A DNA stretch of 64,000 nt. Origin: Gymnopilus junonius. Lineage: Eukaryota; Basidiomycota; Agaricomycetes; Agaricales; Galerinaceae. The notes below the pieces were generated by a model. The model saw only the letters and a program-made list of their open reading frames with translations. It was not told where the DNA came from and ran no database searches. The position numbers and the translations under genes were made by a program. The DNA is taken from assembly GCA_015501075.1 (NCBI GenBank), contig JADNYJ010000001.1:496001-560000 (forward strand), in the 5' to 3' direction. Below are positions 36,929-47,587 of this stretch, one piece after another; the stretch's first letter is position 1; every line of letters begins with the position of its first letter.

Positions 36929-39822
36929 ATGAATATCTTCAGAAGCTGTGAGTCCTTGTCTGCTTCAGGCCTATGTCTCTGATCAACGCCTTTCGCGAAT
37001 CGCAATAGTAATCGGCAAAGTCTGGCGTACGTGATTCGGGTATATTTTCGACTTTCAACGCGGTTAATGTCTGCCACAGAAGATCCAAATGCCGCAGAGG
37101 TTGTGAAGATCTCGTCTGGTACGATACATGCATTCCTTCTTCAAATCATCACCTGTGCTCAATATGCTCATCTAGGCCAACTCTATCTCGTCAGGCCAGG
37201 TAATATTCGAACATCACGAGAATGCATGTGAGCAATGGTCCACCCTTGGTTCATTTCACTCCTGAACCTTTACGTTAAGCTACAACGAATGTATGGCGAC
37301 TATTCGCCGTCTGCCTTCTGTGGAACATAATTTTCAATTGGTGATCACCAAGGTATATGAGGATGGCGACCAAGATCTATTAGAGGATGAGGACGAGAGT
37401 ACGTATTTATTTTTGTAATGCGTGCGCAACTGATGTCTCCCTGCCTCTCTAGCCGATGAAGAGAAAGTCTTCTTGATCAGTGAAGAACTTGAATTCCACT
37501 CAGGAGAAACGGAGGGGGAACCCAATTTTATCTGGCGCGACCTCTATGGGGACGTTGATGAATTTTATGAATTCGTTGCAACTGGCACGAATGCTCCCAC
37601 TCGGGCTTTCTTTGAAACATGCATGTACCGCGCCATGTATGAACGCAAATACAAGAAAAGTGCGGATAACATTGCAGATGCCGCTTTGGAAGAATTCGTC
37701 TGGCAGTAAGTAAATTCAACTCCCCTATTTTCTCATTCTCGCTAATCTCATATGCCTAGCCCGCCTGCAGTTCCCAAGAGCAATCCTAGACGCAAAGTTT
37801 CGAAGAAAGATCAAGTTGCAGCTGAGCCGACCTCTGGAACGCCGATTGCCGTTGATGACGGAATGGATCAAAAAGCAGAGGAAAGAAGTCAAGTTGATGA
37901 ACCATTCATGTCGCAGATGGAAGTCCTTTTCGAGCAGGAGGCTGAATTATACCTTTGGGATAAGGAGGGCGTGGTGTTCCGGCATCAGGGAATCGTCAAG
38001 GCGAAATTCACGCAACGAAAGGATGCAAACTTTGTTTACTTTCTTGTGATATTCAACAACAAAGGCCCCATTATGTGCCATCAAATCAAGTCGGATATGA
38101 ACCAGAAATTCTCTCAGAAAATGTTTTCCTTGACATGGAATTTCCTTGGGAGTGACAACACTCAGGATAGTTGGTTATTGCGCTTTAATACAGAAGAGGA
38201 CTTCGCCAATTCAATGCAAATTTTCACCCAGTGTTTGTGGCAATTCCTCCATCAAACCCCATGGGGTAGAGCCAAGGTCATTACCCTATTATCCTGCTTT
38301 TCAACAATTACTGAATCCATTTTTTTCCACAGCCTGATGAGCAGCAATACGTGCTTAGTGCATATGATGAGGATGTTGTGATGAAAGATGTAGAGGACGA
38401 AGACGAAGACGAAGATGAAATTGCCAATGATCTGGACCCTGATGAAGGTTTGTATCTTCCCTTCCATTTACCTGGGATTGCTCATCGATGTCCTACAGAG
38501 CCCAGCGATGACTCAGAAGCAGAGGATGAGGATGCTCCGAAGGATGCGTTGTCAGGGGAGCGTAATTCACAATTAACGGTTGGTTACAAGGGAGACAGGT
38601 CTTACGTCGTTCGCGGCAATAATATTGGAGTTTTCAATCATTCCAACGACCATTCTATCAAGTACTACGCGACTATCAGCAATATAGCAACGCCTAAAGG
38701 GAAGAGCTTTAAACCTAAGAATGTATGTTCCATTCTTATGCGAATATATCGCGGGACAGTGATACTAACGAAACGACAAAACCCAGGTCATGCTACATGA
38801 TCAAGATACGAAGATGATCCTGCAGAACCCTACGGATCCCAACTCTCTGTTTGCCATGGACATTGAACGCGGCAAGGTTGTCGAGGAGTGGAAGGTCCAT
38901 GAAGACATCACTGTTGATCACATTGCACCAGATAATAAGTTTGCTCCCACAACCCGAGAGCAGACTCTTGTTGGTGTTTCACACAATTCCCTGTTCCGCA
39001 TCGACCCCCGTGTTTCTGGCGCTAAACTGGTTGATAGTCAATATAAGCAGTATGCAGGGAAGAACAAATTTTCTGGCGTTACAACTACGGCATCTGGAAA
39101 ACTAGCAGTTGCGAGTGAAAAGGGAGACATTCGACTTTTCGACTCCATCGGAAAGAATGCCAAAACCGCACTACCGCCTATCGGCGATCCAATTATCGGT
39201 ATTGATGTGACGGCTAACGGGCGATATATCGTGGCCACAACGGAGACATATCTAATCTTCATAGATACCCTAATTGGCGAGGGACGTTATGCAGGACAGT
39301 TGGGATTCGACCGGAGTTTCCCCGCTACATCGAAGCCAAAACCTAAACGGTTGCATCTCAATCCACAACATGTTGCATATATGGGTGGCAGGATTTCATT
39401 CACACCTGCTCGGTACTTCGTTTGCATCTTAATATTGGGCCAAGTACTCATCATTCTGCAGATTCAACCAAGTCGAGGGTCAAGAGGAGAATGCTATTAT
39501 CACATCTACAGGGCAATTCGTCATTGCTTGGGATCTGGCGAAGGTCAAGAAGGGCAAGGATCAATACGAGATCAAGAAATACGAAGACCATGTCGTCCAG
39601 GACAACTTCAAGTTTGGTGACGACAAGGAAATTGTAAGTCCTCATTTCACATTTCGGATGGATAAAGAATATGACTGGTTTTATTCCTTTAAGATTGTTG
39701 CGTTGAGTAACAACGTGCTAGCTGTGAATAAAAAGAATTTGAAGAGACCCACCCGTCACTCCCTCTCTCCAGCTCAGGCTGGCATTCAAAGTCATTCCTC
39801 GATTGTTAACTCGCCCTACTGA
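36929..39822 (+). CDS. VID27: VID27, vacuolar import and degradation protein
   Basis: Vid27 is a cytoplasmic protein named for vacuolar import and degradation of fructose-1,6-bisphosphatase; its exact biochemical role is unsettled. The assembled N-terminus is MNIFRS-FW-QDPNAAEVVK, joined over two introns, and leads to ISSG-QLYLVRPG. A PH-like region includes EGEPNFIWRDLYGDVDEFYE and TRAFFETCMYRAMYERKYKK. A second such region reads AELYLWDKEGVVFRHQGIVK and WLLRFNTEEDFANSMQIF. The C-terminal VID27 beta-propeller follows: MLHDQDTKMILQNP, LFAMDIERGKVVEEWKVHED, GVSHNSLFRIDPRVSG, FSGVTTTASGKLAVASEKGD and AYMGGRISFTPARFNQVEG. An acidic repeat of EDEDEDEDE is encoded by a GAAGAC-type tract at 38396-38420. 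The ending is SSIVNSPY, TGA 39820-39822. About eight introns occur. Confidence 0.9.
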
Positions 39823-40033
39823 AGATGCTTGTATATTTCTTTATGACTTTAATTTCGGGACTACGAAGACTCTTGTACGATTATTCGGCGTAGAAGTATG
39901 ATTATATCTTGATTACCCTGACAATGAGATAATATTATTAACCAAAAATGGTCCTGTCTAATAAGCATATATACACTTCTAATTGAGTATCTATGGGTGA
40001 CAACTCTGGAGGCCCAGGGGCTATAGATTGACC

Positions 40034-40683
40034 TTAACCTTGAAACAATTCCTTACTTTTAGAGACGGAATCTCCACGAAAGGAGCCATTTCTGGAATCG
40101 ACATAACGTCCAATGCCCAAGTGCCAACAGATCCGGGGAATCATTAATGTGAATCCCAGAATAATGGTGGTCCATAGCATTGGGCTCCAACTTTGAAAAT
40201 CCCACCTGTGTCCTCCTAAAGCCCAGAATGTTAACCACATGTGGAATAAATCACCAATGAGGAGAGGCATCAAGAGAGAGAATATCATCTTCTCTTGAAG
40301 GGCCGGGTTGTGGCTTAAATGTTTGCGCACTGCAGTCAGGACAAAGAGGTTGACACAGCCAAGCAGGGCGCAAACATGGGCTAGTTGCAGGATGGTGACT
40401 AGAGTGGCGACAGGAAGTGTCTTGTAAGGCAAGGCGTTGGACCAAGGGGCTTGAGAATTGTGCGCCTATCAAGGAGTTAAGTTTTTTAATGCAGAGTGAC
40501 TTGTGATAGTTCCCATACGTTCAATGGATCACTGAAAAAGAGGTTAGACGCCTGAGAAGTATGTAATTAAGCGCCAGAAATGACGTACGCTAATGCGCCA
40601 AGGAAACCGATAATTGTCAGAAATGGTTCATAGGCTGCAAAACAAAAGTAGTAGAAGTCTGGCAGGGGAGACGAGTGGGGCAT
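40034..40683 (-). CDS. Four-helix membrane protein (DUF7704-like)
   Basis: A small integral membrane protein of about 170 residues starts at ATG 40683 (MPHSSPLPDFYYFCFAAYEP). An upstream in-frame ATG at 40752 is possible. Four hydrophobic segments are visible: FYYFCFAAYEPFLTIIGF, VTILQLAHVCALLGCVNLFV, MIFSLLMPLLIGDLFHMWLT and MLWTTIILGFTLMIPRICWH. The layout, with a Tyr-Glu-Pro in helix 1 and GD-hydrophobic-H-W in helix 3, resembles a fungal family of unknown function (DUF7704), but I cannot confirm this without a search. Two introns join exon 1 to a 14-base exon and then to the main exon. The tail is basic and polar (VSKSKELFQG). Confidence 0.65.
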
Positions 40684-40952
40684 CTTGGATTTCGATGGGC
40701 AGAAGGCGTTTGTGAACTGGAATTGAGGGAAAGGAAAGCAAGGCATAAGCATTGGAAGAGAGGGATTTAAAGAGCAACTAGAGGTGTGTGAAATGAAAAG
40801 GGGGTGTTATAAAAGTATGAAAGCAACGAGTCGCAAGAGGGGCTGCTGTCTGCCTCACGAAAGCCACCGCAAAGGACGAACTATTTCCGAGTCATGACTT
40901 GAAGACATGAGGAACAGGGGTCATTGGCATTTGATAAATTTGATCCGATCTA

Positions 40953-41310
40953 CACTGGGGAAATAGCACTATATTAAGTCTTGAAATATTGTAAATTAAA
41001 TGGTAAAAATAGTTTATATACCTTTACCATATTTTGTACACAATACTCATACATAGTACGGTGAAAGATATGTGACCACATATTTTTTTTCCAAAGAATA
41101 TGGTGGTCCCTTAAGTTATCTCTTAACCTCTGAAATGGAGTCCATGGCATTCCATATTCAATTGGATTTTCAATATATTTTTTCGCCGAAAATATGTTGT
41201 GAGATATGCCTTGACATAAATTGAGTCAAAAATATGGTAAAAGTATATAGACTATTTTTATCATACATTTTACCATATTTCATGAGAAAATATGGTATTG
41301 CATCCCAGTG
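40953..41310. mobile_element. MITE-like non-autonomous DNA transposon with TA target duplication
   Basis: This is a 358-base AT-rich element. It begins CACTGGGGAAATAGCAC and ends with the inverted CCCAGTG, flanked on both sides by TA (40951-40952 and 41311-41312), as in Tc1/mariner-type insertions. The terminal inverted repeats extend about 85 bases. For example, the 5' side aatagtttatataccttt matches the reverse complement of the 3' side, aatagtctatatactttt. The internal part has further ATATGGT/ACCATAT words and no coding capacity. It lies between the divergent membrane-protein and FEX genes. The TIRs are imperfect, so the copy is not brand new. Confidence 0.8.
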
Positions 41311-41312
41311 TA

Positions 41313-41769
41313 CTTAGCTATAGCTAGTACCGGCCCTCAAGCTTGCTATATGAAGCACTGAGCGCCGATCAATTTTCCTTCACTTACATATCGGTCTTTC
41401 TAAACCAAGGCTGGCAAAAGCTTCCACATTTTGACCAACGCCTAATGGAGGAGACCAAGATAACCCTACGGGTAGATGAAGGATATAATGCTTGTTCGCT
41501 ATACTTTGCAGCACAGTCAATGAGCTTCGCTTCTTTCTCACAAATACGACCAGTGTACATATGTAGTATGCCCGAACCTTTGGTCCTAGCGCATGTCATG
41601 TCTAGTTCTGTCAATGTAGGCTATCAGTTTGCTTGCTGTTTGCTGCGCAATGTGAGATTGTTCGGCTGCTGCAAGCGTCTGGCTAGTATTTAGTACAAGG
41701 AGAGTAACACGCTTATGTCATGTTTGAATTCTTGCATGTCATCTCTCGCTTCCTTGTTCATGATGAACC
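41313..41769. other. Intergenic between the MITE and FEX
   Basis: This stretch includes the FEX promoter. An open frame of 116 codons (41343-41693) has no recognisable domain and an equally open opposite strand, so I do not call it a gene. Confidence 0.35.
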
Positions 41770-43002
41770 ATGGCTGAATTAGACAAGTTCAAGACCATCG
41801 ACCTCGCTGCTGAGGCCCGTGCTGTTGAAGATCAAGACGAAGCTCAGCGGGCAGAACGCCTCGAAAGACCGCCCTCGATTGAAGAAGGGATTCGTCCTTC
41901 CAAAATCTATCAGCCCCTTTCCTTCCCAGTTCTTGTTCTCCTTATGCCGGCCTCTGTCTTTGGCGTCCTCGCGCGTTTGGGAATGGTTGCTTTGATGACC
42001 TATGGCGGAGACAGCGTCTTTCCGCTTGCGTATGCTCAGGCATTAGGTTGTTTGGTCATGGGTTTCGCTCTCAGGTTGAAGGAGCCCATAGGTCAATTGT
42101 ACGTGTCTACAGGCAATGCCGCTAGACCTCTGCTGAAGATGGTCTAGTTATGGTCCATTTTATACAGCCCTCACCACAGGTAGTATCGAAAGTGATGCAT
42201 GATTTTATTTCTTATTCGCTGTGCTGCACATAGGATTCTGCGGTTCCTTGACAACTTTCTCTAGTTGGCAATTACAGGTTTTTCAGGCCTGGATCAATGC
42301 TGGTCAGTATAATCGGAGCGGATTTCAAGATGTACGTCTTTTCTGGAGCAATCTACAAGCGGGTATTGCGGCTGATCTTGCCCTCTTCAGTTCCTCGATG
42401 GCGTTGCAAATTCCTGCATCACATTATCCTTATCTTTGGCCTCCCTGGCATTTGGCTTCAAAATAGCATCTCTACTTGCGCCTTACTTTCCTCGACCACG
42501 TTTCCCGCACCGTACAGTTCGTTACAGTATATCCGGTTTTGCTGTTTTACTATACGTGGCGACTTACTTCACCTATTTCTTCCTACCTTCGGAATTTCGC
42601 CACCAAGCTACCGCAGCTCTGCTCTTCTCCTTTCCGGGTACTCTTACTCGATATATCCTATCGGTCTTGCTCAACCAACGCACAAAAGCACTTCCACTTG
42701 GTACATTAACTGCAAACACATTGGGTAGCGCGTTGTTGGCAGCTTTTCATACCCTGCAAAGCACAACAAACCCACATGCATGTTCTATTCTACAAGGCCT
42801 GGCCGATGGATATTGTGGATGTTTGACGACGGTCAGTACATTTGCAGCAGAGGTAAGAGAGTTCCCGACGCGAAAAGCTTGTAGATACGTCGTCGTCAGT
42901 TGGGTTTTGGGTCAGGTCATGATGATTTTGGTACTCGGTACTTCAATATGGAGCGGCCACGCCAGGGGCCAAGTAACATGCTCCTTCCAATTAGTACGAT
43001 AG
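41770..43002 (+). CDS. FEX1: Fluoride export channel FEX (tandem CrcB/Fluc domains)
   Basis: FEX exports fluoride across the plasma membrane and protects enzymes such as enolase and pyrophosphatase. A hydrophilic N-terminal tail (MAELDKFKTIDLAAEARAVE) precedes two CrcB-type halves, the fused arrangement of eukaryotic FEX. The first half has VFGVLARLGMVALMTYGGDS, YAQALGCLVMGFAL and the signature GFCGSLTTFSSWQLQVFQAW. The second half has FPGTLTRYILSVLLNQRTKA, PLGTLTANTLGSALLAAFHT and GYCGCLTTVSTFAAEVREFP. The paired G-x-C-G-x-L-T-T-x-S segments line the fluoride pore. The start ATG 41770 lies in an accATGg context. Three introns are visible, the first ending just before the TATGGTCCATTTTAT exon. 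The stop is at 43000-43002. The two-domain layout makes the call secure. Confidence 0.93.
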
Positions 43003-43198
43003 AAACTTGTTACCCCTTTTATCCAAAAGTAATAATGATAAAGTGATTTTTTTTAAAGTGAGTCCAGTTAAAAATGGGTTTGATTTAAAGCAGTAAGTAT
43101 GACCAGAAAGCGTGCCTCTTCCGGGGAGGATCAGTGTGATCGGAGTTGGAATCCTCTGCCATCCAACTTCGATCATCTGGAGGCCTCCAGTTGTAACG

Positions 43199-44820
43199 AT
43201 GGCCTCAAGACAGAAGGCAGCAACGGACAATTCACTCCAAGTGCTCGCAGATGACGAGCCTGTCAGTGGAAATGGTGAGGGCGATGAGATAATGGAAGAA
43301 GCAGAGGAACAGGAGGATGGATATAGTGAGTTCTTTTCTTGTTCGTCGTTGCCACCTTCGTTTCTCTTTCATCCGCTGGCCATCTGGGCTGACGATGGAC
43401 GGCACGGTAGCTTCATCCACGCCGACATCAACATTGACTTGGATCAGCTGGTTCTGTTCTCTCCCTGGACACGAATATTTTTGCGAAGTAACGGAAGACT
43501 TCATCGAGGACGATTTCAATTTAACAGGTTTGAACACCATGGTGCCATTCTGGAAAGAAGCCATGGAAATGGTCCTAGACGTTGAACCAGGTGTGGGTTT
43601 TTTGTCTATCGTCATTACCTGCGATGCAATGGTACTTATTCCCTCACTGAAGACGAAGATACCTCCAAGATCCCAGATGTTTCAATTGTTGAGTCATCTG
43701 CGGAAATGCTATACGGGCTCGTTCACCAGCGGTACATCCTAACGCGCGCTGGCCTGCAGGCAATGGTGCGATACGTCTCACTTTGCCGATGAGAAAGGCT
43801 GACATGGTTCAAGGCAGAGAAATATGAAAGCGGTGTTTTTGGCTCTTGCCCGCGTGTATACTGTGTTGGGACCAACGTTGTGCCCTGTGGGCGCGTTGAT
43901 ATCCCAGGGCAGGACACGGTCAAACTGTTCTGTCCAAATTGCAATGACATTTTCGTCCCCCCTAGCAGCAGGTTTCAAGGCGTAGATGGTAAGGTTTATT
44001 TTTGCACATGTAAAATACTTAATCGACTCATTATTTGGCAAAAAAGGCGCATTCTTCGGAACGACATTTGCCCATCTATTCTTTCAAACATACCGAGAAA
44101 TGGCACCTGCACCATTCTGGAAGGCACCCTCTGCGGGAGGTTCGCCTTTATCCCCTCGAAGTGGGAGCAACGGGTCACGCACTTCTCCTTTCGTTAATCC
44201 CAATCCTCATGGTGGACAGAAACGTGCACACGGTTACGTCTATGTTCCAAGAATATATGGTTTCAAGGTTAGCGAGCGAGCCAAGAATGGTCCACGGATG
44301 CAGTGGCTCCGGTTACGCCCTGAAAGCCCTGAGGAGCTAGATATGGTCGACTGGCGTGGCCGCTGGATCAATGACGATGATGAGTATGATGACGATGTGG
44401 AGGAGGAAGATGAAGATCGTCAGATGGAAGACTTTGACCCTGTATGTCTTATTACAGTACGCTTTTCTGTTTCGCAAATAATGGTCTATTTAGGATGCTG
44501 CAGACGATGACGATGATGACGAAGAGGAGGAAGAAGAGGAAGAAGTGCCTGCTCCAAATTCTTTGACAGGAAGCAAGGCAGGGAAACAGGCACTGAGTGG
44601 TGTGCTTTTGTCGCATGATTCGTTACCACCAAGCTCTTCACCGAGTCACTCTGCACGGACGTCGCCTACATCTCCAGGCGCACCGCGCACGCCAGAGGAT
44701 AAACCACGAGTTGATATGTTTAATTTACCTTTGTACAGCCGGTTGCCTGACGGGGGCAAGGTGAAGATGGTGAGGCAATGGGCTCCCCGGTCAGACTTGG
44801 CTGGTACAGCTCAGGTATAA
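43199..44820 (+). CDS. CKB1: Casein kinase II regulatory (beta) subunit, extended acidic form
   Basis: CK2 beta dimerises through a zinc ribbon and assembles two catalytic alpha subunits into the CK2 holoenzyme. After an acidic N-terminus ([14 protein letters not shown]...[11 protein letters not shown]), the core is read across introns: [31 protein letters not shown], then [18 protein letters not shown] and the zinc ribbon [50 protein letters not shown] sequence ([20 protein letters not shown]) closes the core. The protein then continues with a very acidic stretch ([16 protein letters not shown]) and a Ser/Pro tail, ending SDLAGTAQV at 44820. The core also holds a Ser/Gly/Pro insert ([20 protein letters not shown]). 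The extension is well beyond the roughly 215-residue animal protein. Six introns are present. Confidence 0.92.
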
Positions 44821-45060
44821 TATTCCTGCTTGAGAACCTTTTTTTTTTCTGTATTTCTTTTCATTTGGTTGTGCCGTTAGAATATAATCTATATTAGATA
44901 ACAAAACGATAAGCGCCAAATTTTGGCCGAACTCGGCATGTAGGCGTGGAAATCAAAACTGTACAGTACATCAGCCCCTTTATGCACGTGATCGGCAGGC
45001 GAAGCAGGCACAAGTGATCTTTTGCAACGCTTCCAAGGACATCGTCAAGACCTCAAGAAA

Positions 45061-45525
45061 ATGGTTCGCACCAGTGAGTGGAGGGGCGCATACAGGACGA
45101 GGAAGTGCTGAAAGTCTGGTTTGCGATTTAGACATCCGTTACGGGCTCAACCACGGGCACCCCACCACAGCCATCGCCAAAGCGCCCCGCCCCAGCCAGC
45201 GCAAGGGAGTGCAGTCGACCAAGACCAAGTTTGTGCGTTCTGTGATCAGAGAGGTTGCTGGATTTTCGGCCTACGAGAGGCGGGTCATGGAGTTGTTGAG
45301 GAACTCAAAGGTTGGGAAGGAAAACATGTATTATTTGCGGAGATGCTAACTAGTGGTACAGGACAAGAAGGCACGGAAGCTGACCAAAAAGAGGGTGGGT
45401 GACGACTGTCATGGAACAGGACGGATGACTGACGAAGGATTACACAGCTGGGCACACTGTTGCGGTCAAAGCGCAAGTTGGAGGAGCTGTCGAACATCAT
45501 CCAGGAGAGCAGGAGGGCTCACTAA
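45061..45525 (+). CDS. RPL36: 60S ribosomal protein L36 (eL36)
   Basis: This is a small basic protein of the large ribosomal subunit. The first exon is only MVRT plus one base (45061-45073), followed by an intron ending TTTAG at 45132. The main exon reads NIRYGLNHGHPTTAIAKAPR, PSQRKGVQSTKTKFVRSVIR and EVAGFSAYERRVMELLRNSK. Two further introns separate KDKKARKLTKKR and LGTLLRSKRKLEELSNIIQE, and the protein ends SRRAH with TAA 45523-45525. The deduced length of about 105 residues matches eL36. Very short 5' exons are typical of basidiomycete ribosomal protein genes. It lies between CK2 beta and the TVP38-like gene on the same strand. Confidence 0.93.
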
Positions 45526-45641
45526 GCTTAGTTTATGTGATTTTGTATGCTGCTATGGGGATATGGATTACAAAATGATGATGTGTCAGCGGAAATAATA
45601 AGCGGTGGACTGAAAGCAAGTTGAGTTTGAAGAAATACTTT

Positions 45642-47084
45642 ATGGCTCTGCTCCCTCCAAAGTCCCGCACAAGAGCCTCCTCAACCAGCACCAGTCTCCG
45701 GCCAGCCGCGCTCACTCTGCACACCCTCGGCCGCCGCCGTTCCAACTCGTGTCTCAAGGACCAGCCAGCCCAGCCAGTTGTCGCCCCGCAGCCATCCATG
45801 CTCGCCGTCTTCCTCCACAAATTCATCGACTCCTTCTGTCCCCCCCAAAAGCACGCCGACCCCACCCCCGATCGCTTTATCCTCCCTCTCTCTGCCGCTG
45901 CCCTTGTCGAGCCCCATCACCCCTCCCGTTCTTCTCCTGTGCGTCCTGTCCCTTTCTCCTTCTTTTCCCTCTCATGTCATCTCTAGGTAAACTTTTCAAT
46001 CATTCTTGTCATTCTATTATTCCCCGCATCCACCCTCCTCGTCCTCTGGTCCCTCTCCACGCTCCCCATATCCCTCGCCTGGCCACACGACATTGCCGAT
46101 CTTGCACAGCTAGGGCGCGAGCTCCATGGCTACTCCCAAAGCGGTCTGGGCCCTCTCTCCCATGTCGTCGGTGTCATGGCCATCTCTGCTGTTTGGAAAC
46201 ACGCCTGGTCGATACCGGGCAGCGTGTTATGGGTTGGTTTTCTTCTTTGCATTTCCAAATCGTGTTTAGTTTTAACCTCGTCGGGGGGTTTTTATTCTAT
46301 TTTTTACAGAATGTCCTCGGCGGCGCGCTCTTCTCTCCGCTCTACGCGACCATACTTCTCAATGCACTCACCACCGTGGGCTCTGCGTGCGCTACCTTGC
46401 TCTCCACTCCTCTCGGACCCTTCTTGGCCAAACTTTTTCCTCGGGCTTTGGATATGACGCGTAATGCGCTCGGCGGTGATTCAGATTTAGATCCCGATCC
46501 TTCCGGCAGCCCATCGAAACCCAGATCCCCCGCCTGGGTCCGTCTCTCTGTACTGCGCCTCATTGGCGTCGTGCCATGGTCCGGCATCAACATTGCTAGT
46601 GGTGTATGTGGCGTGTCTCTCGTTGACTGCATGCTAGGTACATTTATCGGCTGCCTGCCCTGGACTGCAGTGACTTGTCAGGTGAGTCAAACCTGCTTAT
46701 CAACCACCCTTTCACAATGCTAATACCTCGTGACGTCAGATCGGAGACATCCTCCAAACTGTCGCTTCTACACCCTCACCGACACCGCAGACTGTGTCAT
46801 CTCTGCTAACAACTCCCGAAATAATCCTCAAACTTGTTTTCCTCTCCGTTCTATCCCTTACTCCCATTCTCGGCCGCCGACAGCTTCGTTCCATTATTTC
46901 CCACTCTCCTCCTTCCTCTTCCGATGGCAAGCGTGATTCTCGCTGGACATGGGTACAAGACTGGCGCACAAAATTACGGAACGCGTCCCGGTCGCGTGCA
47001 CGAGAGCAGGCCCAAGACCAACTTGCGCTCGATACCCTTATAGACGAAAAGAGAAGACTACAAGATGACCCTTCCTTTTCATGA
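45642..47084 (+). CDS. TVP38: TVP38/TMEM64-family (DedA/VTT domain) membrane protein
   Basis: Tvp38 is a late-Golgi membrane protein; the VTT/DedA family is associated with lipid scrambling and membrane dynamics. A cytosolic N-terminus starts at ATG 45642 (MALLPPKSRTRASSTS). A 48-nt intron then joins to the first helix VNFSIILVILLFPASTLLVL. Further helices follow: GALFSPLYATILLNALTTVG (the VTT motif G--Y--A region with LNALTTVGSACA), then the conserved LRLIGVVPWSGINIASGVCG VSLVDCMLGTFIG block, which is the family signature R-x-x-P-x-x-x-x-N-x-x-x-G. A final helix IILKLVFLSVLSLTPILG precedes a charged tail ending RLQDDPSFS. Three introns are needed. The N-terminus is proline-rich and its start is less certain. 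Confidence 0.86.
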
Positions 47085-47587
47085 TCCGTCTATCCTATTT
47101 CCGCTCTGCACCAGTACCCCCTTTCTCTCCTGCTCTGCGCGATAAGCAGCATTATCAATCGCTAACCCAACCACCCACCCTGCTCCCACTCACCCTACCT
47201 CAATGACACGACCTTCCCCCCAAGTAATTGGCGCCATGCGATTTAGACACCAGGACATCGAACCGCATACACTTCATCTGCTATCATCTTCACGATCGTA
47301 ATGATTTTCTTTTCACGCTTGCCTCAATTTGCTTACATTCACTCGATAATTTGGAACACACAACCACCCCTACCCCCCTTATTCACAATATATATATATA
47401 CCCTTCAATCGTTTTCGTTTTTGTTGCCATGTTTATTTGCATTACTATAATGTAGTATACGAGGTAAGGATCGGCAAAAGAATCTGCTACTATTAGATAC
47501 ATGAATGCGTGCGAGAATAATGGGTCCGGGGCTTGAGACAAAGGAGTATAAATCCACAATCTAAACACCAAGCCTGCCAAAAAAAAT
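47085..47587. other. Convergent intergenic region, TVP38/SAL1
   Basis: These 503 bases include a pyrimidine-rich 3' region and a short TA microsatellite at about 47388-47401. No gene or RNA is apparent. Confidence 0.4.

Noticed and set aside
41343..41693. A 116-codon frame downstream of the MITE
   Set aside because: No recognisable domain, the opposite strand is equally open, and there are no splice signals linking it to a neighbour.
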